Origin: Roseateles sp. | Lineage (GTDB): Bacteria; Pseudomonadota; Gammaproteobacteria; Burkholderiales; Burkholderiaceae_C | Length of the DNA: 37,315 bases | Assembly (NCBI RefSeq): GCF_019237615.1 | Contig: NZ_JAFAGT010000094.1 | Span: 1-37,315, forward strand | Direction of reading: 5' to 3' | The notes under the pieces: generated by a model | What the model was told of the DNA's origin: nothing | Seen by the model: the letters and a program-made list of their open reading frames with translations, nothing else | Databases searched by the model: none | Shown here: positions 6,764 through 16,500 of the stretch, in pieces | How positions within the stretch are numbered: position 1 is the stretch's first letter | Layout: every line of letters starts with the position of its first letter | Position numbers and translations under genes: made by a program

Positions 6764-6865
6764 CCGATGGGACGGCACGAGACGAAACGGTTCTTCCCGA
6801 GACCGCCTGGGACGTTCGGGCGCTCCGGATCTGCGACCGTCTCGGGCTACACATGCCGTCATCGG
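6764..6865. other. Nested inverted repeats upstream of mob genes, candidate oriT
   Basis: Outer arms CCGATG-GG-ACGGCA (6764-6777) and TGCCGTCATCGG (6854-6865) are complementary apart from a 2-base bulge. Inner arms CCCGAGAC (6796-6803) and GTCTCGGG (6839-6846) are perfect. Together they could form a ~100-nt two-tier structure ending 19 bases before the mobilization operon, the usual place for an origin of transfer or the accessory-protein binding site. The nick site cannot be assigned. The rest of 6662-6884 shows no gene. Confidence 0.45.
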
Positions 6866-6884
6866 AGGGGCACGATGCGGCGTC

Positions 6885-7592
6885 ATGTCCACATCAACAG
6901 GTTCGTCCACGGGGGTGCAGCTGGAGCTGCTGCCCGATGCAGCGGCGGCAACGGCGCGGGCGGCCTCACTCGGTGCGCTCCCCCTTCCGAACGGTGTCGG
7001 CGGCCGCGCGAACTTCGGTCCGGATGGCCAGACTCCATCAGGGGAGAACATCCATCGTCGGGACCGTACCGAGGTTGACCTGCGAGGGTTGCGATCTCGC
7101 CTTGAGGCGAGGGCGGCTCAATACGGGACCTCAATTGCAGGCATGGCGAGGCGCGCGATTGTGCTCATGCTCGACGATGGCAGCCCTGAGCCCGTCGACA
7201 TGGCCGGTGCCGGGGAGTCGCCCAGCGGCAAGGCCGTCCCGGTCACGCTGCGCATGTCGCCCGAGCACGTGGCAACCTTGGCCAGGCGGGCTCGCGCTGC
7301 CGGCGTGCACCGAGGGAAGTACATCTGCACCCTGCTGGATGGCGCGCCTGCGCCCGCGCTCCCCGCCGACCACTTGGCCTTGGTCGCCGCGCTGCGGGCC
7401 TCGACCGACCGGGTTGCAGCCATGTCTGCCGATCTCAATGCCTTCATGCGGCTGCTGGAGCGTGTCCCGGCCAGCCAGCTGGAAGGCTATCGGGCAGGGT
7501 TGAAGTCGTTGGCCGGGGACTTGAGAGAGCACTTGCACATGGCATCGGCGCTGCTCGCCGAGCTCACGCCTTCGAGGAAGCCGCAGCGATGA
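6885..7592 (+). CDS. MobC-like mobilization accessory protein with two ribbon-helix-helix motifs
   Basis: The 235-residue protein precedes and overlaps the relaxase gene (ATGA at 7589-7592), the standard mob operon layout. Two segments look like ribbon-helix-helix DNA-binding units: about 61-97 (RTEVDLRGLRSRLEARAAQY then AGMARRAIVLML) and about 117-152 (KAVPVTLRMSPEHVATLARR then GVHRGKYICTLL). Each has an alternating strand followed by two helices. The C-terminal part (about 165-235) is helical and may contact the relaxase. Its likely role is binding oriT and helping assemble the relaxosome. The start at ATG 6885 is supported by a purine-rich AGGGG about 14 bases upstream, not ideal. Confidence 0.75.
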   Translation: MSTSTGSSTGVQLELLPDAAAATARAASLGALPLPNGVGGRANFGPDGQTPSGENIHRRDRTEVDLRGLRSRLEARAAQYGTSIAGMARRAIVLMLDDGSPEPVDMAGAGESPSGKAVPVTLRMSPEHVATLARRARAAGVHRGKYICTLLDGAPAPALPADHLALVAALRASTDRVAAMSADLNAFMRLLERVPASQLEGYRAGLKSLAGDLREHLHMASALLAELTPSRKPQR

Positions 7593-8581
7593 CGGGCCAA
7601 CAGGTTGACGGCGTTCTCGTGCAATGGGGAGAGCGGCTGTTCTACCCCTCCAACCGCATCGTCAAGTCGCTGCCGACGCCGAGGCTTGAAGCGATGACGC
7701 GGCGCAAGGCTGCGGTGATTCGTCAACGCATCGAGGCGCTGGTACGGCGCGCACCGCAGGTGGTGGTCAAGGTCGCAGGCGGCGGTCGGGGCATGGCGGC
7801 CATCGCGAGGCACTTTCGCTACATCAGCAGGAACGGGTGCCTTGCCGTCGAAGATGACCGCGAGGTCTTGCGCACAGGGAAGGATGCCGTGCGCGACCTG
7901 GTGGACCAATGGCGCTATGGCGGCTCGCTCATCGAGGACGTCAGCCACCGCCGAGAGGCTTTCAACATCACGCTGGCCATGCAGGCCGGGACGAGCGCCG
8001 AGCTGCTGAAGAAGGCGGCGCGGGAGTTTGCGCAAGCCGAGCTGGCCGGACACCGCTACGTGATGGTCCTGCACGAGCACCAGGCCAATCCGCACGTCCA
8101 TCTGTGCGTGAAGGCGGAGGCCGCTTCAGGCAGGCGTCTGTACCCTTGCATGGCGGACATTCATCGTTGGCGCGAGACGTTCGCCGAAAGACTGCGCGGG
8201 TGGGGCATCGATGCCGAAGCAACTCGCCAGGCGATCCGTGGCGAGAGCCGCGCCTACGAGCCTTTGTGGCGATTCAAGGCCAGGCAGCAGGGGGGCCTGC
8301 GCGCGCAGCCAGCGACGGCCAAGTCAAGGCCGCCCGCCTCGCGCGGCGGGGTCGACGCGATGGTCGGCTGGGCTCACATCCTGAAGGCGCTCGCGGCTTC
8401 CGAGGTCGACGCAGACAGAGAACTTGCGAAGCGCATCAGCGGCTTCATTCGCGACTCGTCAGTCTTCAGGGAGGCCGGGCTTCGCCGGCCCGGGCAGGAC
8501 GTTTCGGTGGTGCGAGAGACGGCGACGGCGCGGCTGCATGACGCGTCAGGGATCAGGCCGGATCCGGCGCCCGAGCGCTGA
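7589..8581 (+). CDS. VirD2/MobA-type relaxase (mobilization nuclease)
   Basis: The 330-residue protein is a DNA strand transferase that would nick oriT and pilot DNA during conjugation. It carries the relaxase histidine motif LHEHQANPHVHLCVK (about 161-175), the divalent-metal HUH-type site. Upstream is the characteristic stretch KVAGGGRGMAAIARHFRYIS (about 61-80), with RNGCLAVEDD, DQWRYGG and RREAFNITLAM following. RWRETFAERLRGWGIDAEAT (about 193-212) is also typical of this family. It appears complete. It is translationally coupled to the upstream MobC-like gene. No type IV secretion genes, coupling protein or integrase are in the window, so transfer would depend on a helper element. It marks the 3' part of an integrative or formerly plasmid mobilizable element. 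Confidence 0.92.
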   Translation: MTGQQVDGVLVQWGERLFYPSNRIVKSLPTPRLEAMTRRKAAVIRQRIEALVRRAPQVVVKVAGGGRGMAAIARHFRYISRNGCLAVEDDREVLRTGKDAVRDLVDQWRYGGSLIEDVSHRREAFNITLAMQAGTSAELLKKAAREFAQAELAGHRYVMVLHEHQANPHVHLCVKAEAASGRRLYPCMADIHRWRETFAERLRGWGIDAEATRQAIRGESRAYEPLWRFKARQQGGLRAQPATAKSRPPASRGGVDAMVGWAHILKALAASEVDADRELAKRISGFIRDSSVFREAGLRRPGQDVSVVRETATARLHDASGIRPDPAPER

Positions 8582-8643
8582 TGCCGTTCGCCGCAATGGG
8601 CCTGGCAGAGGTCCTTGCGCCGAGGATCACGGTTCCCGCGCCA

Positions 8644-9426
8644 TCAGCGCCGTGCCGCCAGCCATCCGCTCACCGCGGCCAGTACCTGCGCCGGCCGCTC
8701 GCGATGCGGCACATGCCCCGTCGCCGCCAGCAACTCGACCCGGGCGCCGCCTCCGGCCAGCCGGGCGATCAGCTCGGGGTGGCGGGGCGAGCCGTACTCG
8801 TCGTCGGCGCCGTGGATGGCCAGCGTGGGGCAGCGCACTTCCGGCAGCACGTCCATCAGCGACCAGGACGCAAATCCCGGGCTCAGCCAGGTGCCCAGCC
8901 AGGCCTCCAGCACCCACGCGGCCTGGTCGCCGTGATGGCGCGCCAGCCGCTCCATCTGCTCCGGCGCCTTGAACAGTTCCCTGGCGGCGAGCAGGCCCCG
9001 CACGGTCCGGTCCTCGACGAAGGCCTGCGCCGATTCCGTGATCAGCGCCTCGCAGCGCGCATCCAGTGCCGCCGCGCAATGCACCGCCATGCCGCCGCCC
9101 ACGCTGTGGCCGAAGGCGACGAAGCGATCGATGCCGAGCTGCTCCAGCACCGCCGGCACGAAGCTGCGCGCCTCCTCCGCGATGAAGTCCAGTGGCAGCA
9201 CGCCAGCGCGCGCGTCGGAGCGGCCGAAGCCCAACCGGTCATGGGCGACGACGCGGCGCCCGGTGGCCGCGGCGAGGGCTGCCGGGAAGTCGCGCCACAG
9301 GGCCACGCAGCCCAGCGAGTCGTGCAGCAGCAGGATGGGCGCGGCGCCGGTGCCGGCCGCCGGTGTCCAGGCGCGCGCGAACAGCCGGCCGCGCGGATGG
9401 TGGATCCAGTGGTCGTCGATGTGCAT
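8644..9426 (-). CDS. Alpha/beta hydrolase
   Basis: This 260-residue cytosolic alpha/beta-fold hydrolase has an oxyanion segment LLLHDSLG (about 32-39), a nucleophile elbow AFGHSVGGG with Ser about 108, an acidic site in IHGADDEYG and a catalytic His in ATGHVPHRE near the C-terminus. The triad therefore looks complete. Substrate cannot be inferred; close families include esterases and haloperoxidase-like enzymes. It starts 34 bp downstream of the MFS gene in the same direction and is probably the last gene of the thioredoxin-MFS-hydrolase operon. The 62-bp gap between its stop and the relaxase stop is the apparent border between accessory and chromosomal DNA. Confidence 0.85.
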   Translation of the reverse strand: MHIDDHWIHHPRGRLFARAWTPAAGTGAAPILLLHDSLGCVALWRDFPAALAAATGRRVVAHDRLGFGRSDARAGVLPLDFIAEEARSFVPAVLEQLGIDRFVAFGHSVGGGMAVHCAAALDARCEALITESAQAFVEDRTVRGLLAARELFKAPEQMERLARHHGDQAAWVLEAWLGTWLSPGFASWSLMDVLPEVRCPTLAIHGADDEYGSPRHPELIARLAGGGARVELLAATGHVPHRERPAQVLAAVSGWLAARR

Positions 9427-9460
9427 GGGCTCGCCACCCTAGGCCCGGGCCGTCCGGCCC

Positions 9461-10597
9461 TCAGTGGCCGCGCATCGCCCGCCGCGCCGACAGCGCCATG
9501 AAGACGGCGAACACGACGACGACCAGCAGCCCGGTGGCCAGCGACGCGCGTTCGGCGATGAGGCCGATCAGCGGCGGGCCGGCCATCATGCCGAGGTAGC
9601 CCACGCCCGACACGGCCGCGATGCCGTGGGCCGGCGACACGCCCGGCACCTGGGATGCCGCGCTGAACAGCACCGGCACGACGTTGGACAGGCCCAGGCC
9701 CACGAGGGCGAAGCCCAGCAGCGCGGCGAGCGGCGAGGGCAGGGCCAGCGCCAGGGCCATGCCGGCGGCGGCGAGCATGCCGCTGGCGCGCATCAGCCGG
9801 GTGCCGGACATGCGGGCGCGCACCCAGTCGCCGCCGAAGCGGCCGAGGGCCATCGCGCCGCTGAAGCTGGCGTAGGCCAGGGCCGCGGTGCTGGGCTGGC
9901 TGGCACGCTCATCCTTCATGAAGAGCACGCTCCAGTCGTACATCGCGCCCTCGGCGATCAGGCCCATGGAGGCCAGCAGGCCCAGCAGCACCAGCGGGCC
10001 GCGCGGCAGGCTCAGCGGGTGCGTCTCGCCGGCCTCCTTCTCGGGCACGGGCAGCATGGCGCGGCTGGCCAGCAGCGCGACGGCCGCGCCGATGCCGGTG
10101 GCCAGCAGCAAATGGGCTTGCGGCGAGAGGCCCAGCGCGGGCGCCGCGCTGCCCAGGCTGGCGCCGGCCATGCCGCCGAGGCTGAACATGCCGTGGAAGC
10201 CGCTCATCAGCGGCTTGGCGGCCAGGCGCTCGATCTCGGTGGCCTCGGTGTTGAGGGCCACGTCGAACAGGCTGCCGGTGATGCCGAACACCAGCATCAC
10301 GGCCAGCAGCGCCGCATAGTGCGGCCAGGCCAGCAGGCAGGCGACGGAGGCGCAGCACAGCACGCCCATGGCGGCGGACACGGTGCGCGGCCCCCAGCGG
10401 CCGACGACGCGGCCGGCCTGGGCCAGGGCCATCAGCGCGCCGACGCCGCTGGCCAGCATCGCGATGGCCAGGGCCTGGTCGCCGAGGCCGTAGTGGCCCT
10501 TGACGGTGGGCACATGCACCCCCCAGGTCGCGAACATCACGCCCAGGACGAAGAACTGCGCGCGCAACGCGCGCGACGCGCCGACGACCGGCGTCAC
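9461..10597 (-). CDS. MFS transporter
   Basis: The start chosen is GTG 10597, overlapping the stop of the thioredoxin gene as GTGA, which gives 378 residues and about 12 hydrophobic segments. The N-terminal half includes FFVLGVMFATWGVHVPTVKG, as in the YbjJ-like/sugar-type MFS group. Typical loop motifs are GRVVGRWGPRTVSAAMG after helix 2 and ALGRFGGDWVRARM in the second half. It should be an inner-membrane proton-coupled carrier; direction and substrate are unknown. The upstream extension of the frame is antisense or out of frame within the thioredoxin gene and is excluded. Confidence 0.85.
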   Translation of the reverse strand: MTPVVGASRALRAQFFVLGVMFATWGVHVPTVKGHYGLGDQALAIAMLASGVGALMALAQAGRVVGRWGPRTVSAAMGVLCCASVACLLAWPHYAALLAVMLVFGITGSLFDVALNTEATEIERLAAKPLMSGFHGMFSLGGMAGASLGSAAPALGLSPQAHLLLATGIGAAVALLASRAMLPVPEKEAGETHPLSLPRGPLVLLGLLASMGLIAEGAMYDWSVLFMKDERASQPSTAALAYASFSGAMALGRFGGDWVRARMSGTRLMRASGMLAAAGMALALALPSPLAALLGFALVGLGLSNVVPVLFSAASQVPGVSPAHGIAAVSGVGYLGMMAGPPLIGLIAERASLATGLLVVVVFAVFMALSARRAMRGH

Positions 10598-11055
10598 TTG
10601 GTGGTCGCGCTGATGCGGGTGAAGAAGTCGTAGACGCCCTGGTCGCCCATCTTGCGCGCGTCGGCCAGCTCGCCGCCCTCGGTGGCGTAGAGCAGCCGCC
10701 CTTCGGGCGACAGCATGGCGACGGCGGGGATGCCCTTCTTCAGCGGCACGCGGTAGCTCTCGGCGATGTCGACGTTGCGGTCGAAGCGGCCCACGTCGAC
10801 CTTGACGACCTTGAAGCTCTTGGCGATCAGCGGCGCGCTGGGGCCGTGCTTGAAGGTCGCGTCCAGCATGCGGCAGTCGCCGCACCAGTTGGCGCCGAAG
10901 ACGACGAGGACCGGCAGCCTGGCCTTCTCGGCCTCGGCCAGCGTGGCGCGGATGGCGGCCTTGGCGTCGGCGCCTTCGTCATAGATGGGGGGCGGGCCGC
11001 CGGCGCTGGCGGCGAGGCTGGCGCAGGCCAGCAGGGAGGCAGTCAGGAAACGCAT
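10594..11055 (-). CDS. Exported thioredoxin-like protein
   Basis: The 153-residue product has a signal peptide (MRFLTASLLACASLAASAGG, cleavage near residue 18-20) and a thioredoxin fold with active site WCGDC (Cys58, Cys61). GIPAVAMLSPEGRLLY provides the cis-proline region. It probably works in the periplasm as a disulfide reductase, similar to DsbD-gamma/thioredoxin_7 proteins. ATG 11055 is preceded on its strand by CACACT ending 7 bases upstream (11063-11068), a possible -10 with a very short leader. The stop overlaps the MFS start. No substrate or partner can be named. Confidence 0.87.
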   Translation of the reverse strand: MRFLTASLLACASLAASAGGPPPIYDEGADAKAAIRATLAEAEKARLPVLVVFGANWCGDCRMLDATFKHGPSAPLIAKSFKVVKVDVGRFDRNVDIAESYRVPLKKGIPAVAMLSPEGRLLYATEGGELADARKMGDQGVYDFFTRISATTK

Positions 11056-11206
11056 GGTGACGAGTGTGCCGGTAGAACGGGAGTGATGCGCGAAGTCGGG
11101 AATGAAAGCGCCTTCAAAGGCATGATGCCGATCATGGACAGCGTTGTCAATCGTGAGTCCGGGCCAGGACGTTCCGTCGTCCGGGCTGCGGTGCCCATGG
11201 GGGCTT

Positions 11207-12139
11207 CTAGCGGGACGCCTGGGCGAAGAAGCGCCAGATCACGTCGTTGGCGTCCAGCGCCCGGGACGCGGTCTCCCTGCCGCGGCGCGCGCCGCCGCCG
11301 GGCCAGGCATGGCCGCCCGTTGCGGTGACGCAGAGCTGCACGCGGGTGCCGCCGGCGCAGCCGCTGTAGGTCTCGCAGTAGGCCCCATCCCCGGCACCAG
11401 GCCCGTCCGGCGTGCGCTGCGGCGGGGCGGTGCAGCGGTCGCGCTGCGCCCAGCGGGACACCGTCTCGGGCACCGACACGAAGTCCATGATCTTGCTCTT
11501 GTCGCGGACGGAGCCGGGGCCGGCGCCGCCGTCGAAGAGGACATGGTCGTCGTCCCTGGCGTGGATGTGCAGCACCGAGATCGGCCGGCTCGGCGCGCAA
11601 TGCGCCGTCGCATCCGTGCCGGCGACGGCGGCGACCGCGCGGAAGACGTCGGCCGCCTCGCAGGCCAGGCGGTGGCTGAACATGCCGCCGTTGGACATGC
11701 CGGTGGCGAAGACGCGCGTCGCGTCGATGCGGTAGCGGTCCTGCAGCGCCGCGACGACGGCGCGGGTGAAGCCAACGTCGTCGCTGCCGCGGTCGCGCGC
11801 GTCGCCGCAGCAGCCACCGGCGTTCCAGGTGGCGAGCCTGCCGCCGGGCAGCCGGCTGTAGCCGTTGGGGAAGGCGACGATGAAGCCGGCCTCGTCGGCC
11901 TTGCGCTGCAGGCCGTGGCGGGCGTCGTCGGCCATGAGGTCGGCGGACCCGCCGCCGCCGTGGAAGGCGAGCACGAGGGGCGCCGGCCGCTCGGGGTCGG
12001 CGCCTGCCGGCAGGTGGACCAGCACCTTGCGGCCCTGGACCCGCAGCTCCTGCAGCCCGCCCGCCGCCGGGGCCCCGTCGGCGGCCAGCGCCGCGGGCGG
12101 CAGCAAGGCCAGGGCGATGGCGAGGAGCGGGGCGCGCAT
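11207..12139 (-). CDS. Secreted CE1 / PHB-depolymerase-type esterase (LpqC family)
   Basis: The 310-residue protein has a signal peptide (MRAPLLAIALALLPPAALAA). Its alpha/beta hydrolase features are oxyanion loop AFHGGGGS (about 58-65), the family signature TWNAGGCCGDA (about 104-114), nucleophile elbow ATGMSNGGMF with Ser about 149, an Asp site in HIHARDDDHV, and His in GGHAWPGG. This set is typical of the LpqC/feruloyl esterase/PHB depolymerase group, acting outside the cytoplasm on ester polymers or phenolic esters. The chosen ATG (12139) is 4 bp from the stop of the outer-membrane efflux gene, so it is cotranscribed with the RND pump. The last codons end at 11207; 11056-11206 holds only the thioredoxin gene promoter region. 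Confidence 0.88.
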   Translation of the reverse strand: MRAPLLAIALALLPPAALAADGAPAAGGLQELRVQGRKVLVHLPAGADPERPAPLVLAFHGGGGSADLMADDARHGLQRKADEAGFIVAFPNGYSRLPGGRLATWNAGGCCGDARDRGSDDVGFTRAVVAALQDRYRIDATRVFATGMSNGGMFSHRLACEAADVFRAVAAVAGTDATAHCAPSRPISVLHIHARDDDHVLFDGGAGPGSVRDKSKIMDFVSVPETVSRWAQRDRCTAPPQRTPDGPGAGDGAYCETYSGCAGGTRVQLCVTATGGHAWPGGGARRGRETASRALDANDVIWRFFAQASR

Positions 12140-12143
12140 TGCG

Positions 12144-13517
12144 TCAGCCGCCGCCGAGGGCCCGGTAGAGCGCGACGAGGTTCTGCGCGCGCTGGCTCTG
12201 CACCTGCACGAGGGACTGCTGGGCCGCGAACAGCGAGCGCTGCGCGTCCAGCCGGTCCAGCGCGCTGGAGACGCCGGCCGCATAGCGCTGCTCGGTCGCG
12301 CTCAGGCGGCGCGTCTCGGCGTCCACCTGCGCGGCCAGGGCCGTGCGCTGCTCGGCCAGCGTGGCCCGGCCGGCGAGGCCGTCGGCGACCTCGCGGAAGG
12401 CGGTCTGGATGGCCTTCTCGTACTGGGCCAGCGCGATGTCGCGATTGGCGCGCGCGCCGGCCAGGTTGGCACGGTTGCGCCCGGCGTCGAAGATGGGCTG
12501 CACCAGCGACGGCGCGAAGCTCCAGGCCGAGTTCTTGAACAGGCCCGACAGGCTGGCGCTGGCCGTGCCGGCGCTGGCGGTCAGCGTGATTCGGGGCCAG
12601 AAGGCGGCGCGGGCGGCGTCTATGTTGGCGTTCGCCGAGCTCAGCTGGAACTCGGCCTGGCGGACGTCGGGGCGGCGTGCCAGCACCTCGGCGGGCAGGC
12701 CGGCGGGCAGCTCCGCCAGCGGTTCGAAGTCGGCCAGCTCGCCGCTGGGCGGCGGCAGGTCGGCCGGCAGCGGGCCGCCGACGAGCAGCGCCAGCGCGTT
12801 CTCGTCGAGGGCGCGCTGGCGCTGCGTCTGCGCCAGGGCCGCGAGCGCGGCCTGCAGCGAGGACTCGGCCGCGCGCAGGTCCAGCTCGCTGGCGATGCCG
12901 CCGTCAAAGCGCTGGCGGGTCAGCGCCAGCGACTGCTGGCGCGTCGCCACCGTGTCACGTGTCAGCTTCAGCAGCGCCTCGTCGGCCTGCAGCGCGATCT
13001 CGGCGTTGGCGACGCCGGCGACCAGCGCCGTGCGCACCGCCTGCTGGCTGGACTGGACCGCCAGCATCTGGGCCGCCGCGGCCGCGCTCAGGCCGCGCAG
13101 GCGGCCGAACAGGTCCAGCTCGTAGGCCGAGACCTGCACGCCGGCCTGGTAGAGGCTGAGGATGCCGCCGCCCGCCATGGGCGTGCGCGAGCCGCTGATG
13201 CCGGCACTGACCGTGGGCCAGAGGTCGGCGTCGCGGGCCGCGGCGGTGGCACGGGCCGCCTCGATGTTCAGCACCGCGATGCGCAGGTCGCGGTTGTTGA
13301 CCAGCGCCAGCGGGATGAGCTGCTGCAGCCGCGTGCCCTGGAAGGCCTGGGCCCAGGGCAGCTCGGTGGCGGCGACCGGGCCGCTGCCGCCGGCCTGCGG
13401 GAAGGCCGGCGGCACGGCGGCCGCCGCGGCCTCCGCGGCGACGGGGCGCCTGGGCTCGGGGCCGGCGCACGCCGCCAGCAGCGCGGCCAGCGCGATCAGG
13501 CTGAGGGTGGCTTTCAT
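12144..13517 (-). CDS. Outer-membrane efflux lipoprotein (NodT/OprM family)
   Basis: The 457-residue product starts with a lipoprotein signal (MKATLSLIALAALLAAC, Cys17). Two TolC-like repeats follow, with the usual motifs LVNNRDLRIAVLNIEAARA, YELDLFGRLRGLSAAAAA, LARRPDVRQAEFQLSSANAN, FAPSLVQPIFDAGRNRANL and YAAGVSSALDRLDAQRSL. It should form the trimeric outer-membrane channel and periplasmic tunnel of the RND pump encoded just upstream. Its ATG overlaps the pump gene stop (ATGA, 13514-13517), so translation is probably coupled. Confidence 0.94.
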   Translation of the reverse strand: MKATLSLIALAALLAACAGPEPRRPVAAEAAAAAVPPAFPQAGGSGPVAATELPWAQAFQGTRLQQLIPLALVNNRDLRIAVLNIEAARATAAARDADLWPTVSAGISGSRTPMAGGGILSLYQAGVQVSAYELDLFGRLRGLSAAAAAQMLAVQSSQQAVRTALVAGVANAEIALQADEALLKLTRDTVATRQQSLALTRQRFDGGIASELDLRAAESSLQAALAALAQTQRQRALDENALALLVGGPLPADLPPPSGELADFEPLAELPAGLPAEVLARRPDVRQAEFQLSSANANIDAARAAFWPRITLTASAGTASASLSGLFKNSAWSFAPSLVQPIFDAGRNRANLAGARANRDIALAQYEKAIQTAFREVADGLAGRATLAEQRTALAAQVDAETRRLSATEQRYAAGVSSALDRLDAQRSLFAAQQSLVQVQSQRAQNLVALYRALGGG

Positions 13518-16500
13518 GCCTCGTCCTCCTGGGGCAGGTGGGCATCGTGGCGGTGCTGCCGCTCGCTGCCGGGGAAGCGCTTGCGCACGACGACGAAGAA
13601 GACCGGTACCAGCACCACGGCGAGGACCACGGCGGTGATCATGCCGCCCATCACGCCGGTGCCGATGGCGCGCTGGCTGGCGGAGCCGGCGCCGGAGGCG
13701 AGCACCAGCGGCAGCACGCCGAGGATGAAGGCCAGCGAGGTCATCAGGATGGGGCGGAAGCGCAGGTGCGCGGCCTCCACGACGGCCTCGAGCAGGTCGC
13801 GGCCCTGCGCGTGCAGGTCCTTGGCGAACTCGATGATGAGCACTGCGTTCTTCGCCGACAGGCCGATGATGGTGATCATGCCGACCTTGAAGTAGACGTC
13901 GTTCTCCAGCCCGCGGAAGTTCGCGCCCAGCACGACGCCCAGCACGCCCAGCGGCACCACCAGCAGCACGGACAGCGGGATGCTCCAGCTCTCGTACAGC
14001 GCGGCCAGGCACAGGAACACGGCCAGCAGCGAGAAGCCGAACAGGATGAAGGCGGTCGAGCCGGAGAGCTTCTCCTCGCGAGACTGGCCCGTCCATTCGT
14101 AGCCGAAGCCTTCCGGCAGCTGGGCGGCGAGCTTCTCCATCTCGGCCATGGCGGCGCCCGTGGACACGCCCTTGGCCGGCTCGCCGGCGATGCGCATGGT
14201 GGCGTAGCCGTTGTAGCGCACGGTCTGCATGGGGCCGGTGACCCATTTGCTGCTGGCGAAGGAGTTCAGCGGCACCGGCTGGCCGGCGGTGTTGAGCACG
14301 TTGAGCCGCAGCAGGTCCTCGGGCTGCATGCGCGCCGGCGCGTCGGCCTGCACGATGACGCGCTGCAGGCGGCCGGCGTTGGGAAAGTCGTTCACGTAGC
14401 TGGAGCCCAGCGAGGTGCCCAGCACGGCGTTGATGGCGCCCACCGGCACGCCCAGCGCCATCGCCCGCTCGCGGTCGATGCTGAGCTCCAGCTGCGCGGC
14501 GTCCTCCAGGCCGTCGGGACGCACCGCGGTCAGCAGCGGGTTCTTGGCGGCCGCGGCCAGCAGCTGGTTGCGCGCGGCCAGCAGCTCGGCGCGGCTGTGG
14601 CCGCTGCGGTCCTGCAGGCGGAACGCGAAGCCGTTGGCCCGTCCCAGGTCGCGGATGGGCGGCGGGCTGGTCGGGAAGATGACCGCGTCGCGCACGCTGC
14701 CCAGGGCCGCGAACGAGCGCGTCACCAGGGCCTGCGCCGAGTGCTGGGCGCCATGGCGCTCGCCCCAGGGCTTGAGCGTCACGAAGGCCAGGCCGGCGTT
14801 CTGGCCGGAGCCGGCGAAGCTGAAGCCCAGCACGCTGACCATGCTCTCGACTTCGGGCTGCTTGAGCATGTACTCCTCGGTCTGGTTCATGACGGCCAGC
14901 GTGCGCGCCTGCGTGGCGCCCGGAGGCAGCTGCACGTTGACGAGGATGTTGCCCTGGTCCTCGTTCGGCACGAAGGACGTGGGCAGGCGCGTGAACATCA
15001 GCACCGCGACGGCGATGACGACCGCGTAGACCACGAGGCCGCGACCCGGGCGGCGGACGATGCGCGCGACCCAGCCCTCGTAGCGCCTGGCGGTGGCGCC
15101 GAAGCCGCGGTTGAACCAGCCGAAGAAGCCGCGCTTCTCCAGGTGGTGGCCGGCCTGCACGGGTTTGAGCAGCGTGGCGCACAGCGCCGGCGTGAACGAC
15201 AGCGCCATGAAGGCCGAGAACGCGATGGCGCTGACCATCACCGCCGAGAACTGGCGGTAGATGTTGCCGATGGAGCCGCTGAAGAAGGCCAGCGGCACGA
15301 ACACCGAGATCAGCACCACGGTCACGCCGATGATGGCGCCCGAGATCTGGCCCATGGCCTTCTTCGTGGCCTTGAAGGGCGACAGCCCCTCCTCGCTCAT
15401 GATGCGCTCGACGTTCTCGACGACGACGATGGCGTCGTCCACGACGATGCCGATGACCAGCACCATGCCGAACATCGTCAGCACGTTGATGGAGAAGCCC
15501 AGGGCGAGCAGCGTCGCGAAGCTGCCCAGCAGCGCGATGGGCACGACCAGCGTCGGGATCAGCGTGTAGCGGATGTTCTGCAGGAACAGGAACATCACGA
15601 GGAAGACGAGGAACACCGCCTCGACCAGCGTCTCGACGACCTGCGAGATCGAGATGTCGATGAACAGCGAGCTGTCGTAGGGGATGGAGGCCGTGACGCC
15701 GGCCGGGAAGTAGGGCGTCAGCTCCTTGAGGCGCTGCTTGATCAGCTTGGCGGTCTGCAGCGCATTGGCCGACGGCGCCAGCTGCACGCCGATGCCCATG
15801 GAGGGCTTGCCGTTCAGCCGCGTGGAGCGGCCGGTGTAGCTGTCGGCGCCCAGCTCGATGCGGGCCACGTCCTTCAGGCGCACGCTGGAGCCGTCGGGGT
15901 TGGCGCGCAGCTGGATGTTGCCGAACTGCTCGACGCTGGTGAGCTGGCCGCGTACCACCACGGTGGCCGAGACCTGCTGGCCCGGCACGTTGGGCAGGTC
16001 ACCGATGGAGCCGGAGCTGACCTGCGCGTTCTGCGCCTGGATGGCCGCGTTCACGTCGGCCGGCGCGAGCTGGAAGCCCACCAGCTTGGCCGGGTCCAGC
16101 CAGATGCGCATGGCGCGCTCGGTGCCGAACAGCAGGCCCTGGCCCACGCCCGGCACGCGCTGGATCTCGGGCAGCACGGTGCGCGAGGCGTAGTCGCCCA
16201 GCGCGATGGGGTCCATGTCCGGGTTGCTGCTCGACATCATGATGAAGAGCAGGAAGTTCGGATTGGCCTTGTCCACCCGCACGCCCTGCTGGATGACGGC
16301 GGCCGGCAGCCGCGGCGTCGCGCGCGCCAGCCGGTTCTGCACGTCCACCTGCGCCAGGTCGGGGCTGGTGGACGGATCGAAGCTCAGCGTCAGCGAGCCG
16401 GTGCCGTCGGCCTGCGCCACGGCCTCCATGTAGATGAGGCCCGGCGAGCCGTTCATCTCGCGCTCGATGACGCTGATGACGGAGTCCTCCAGCGTCTGCG

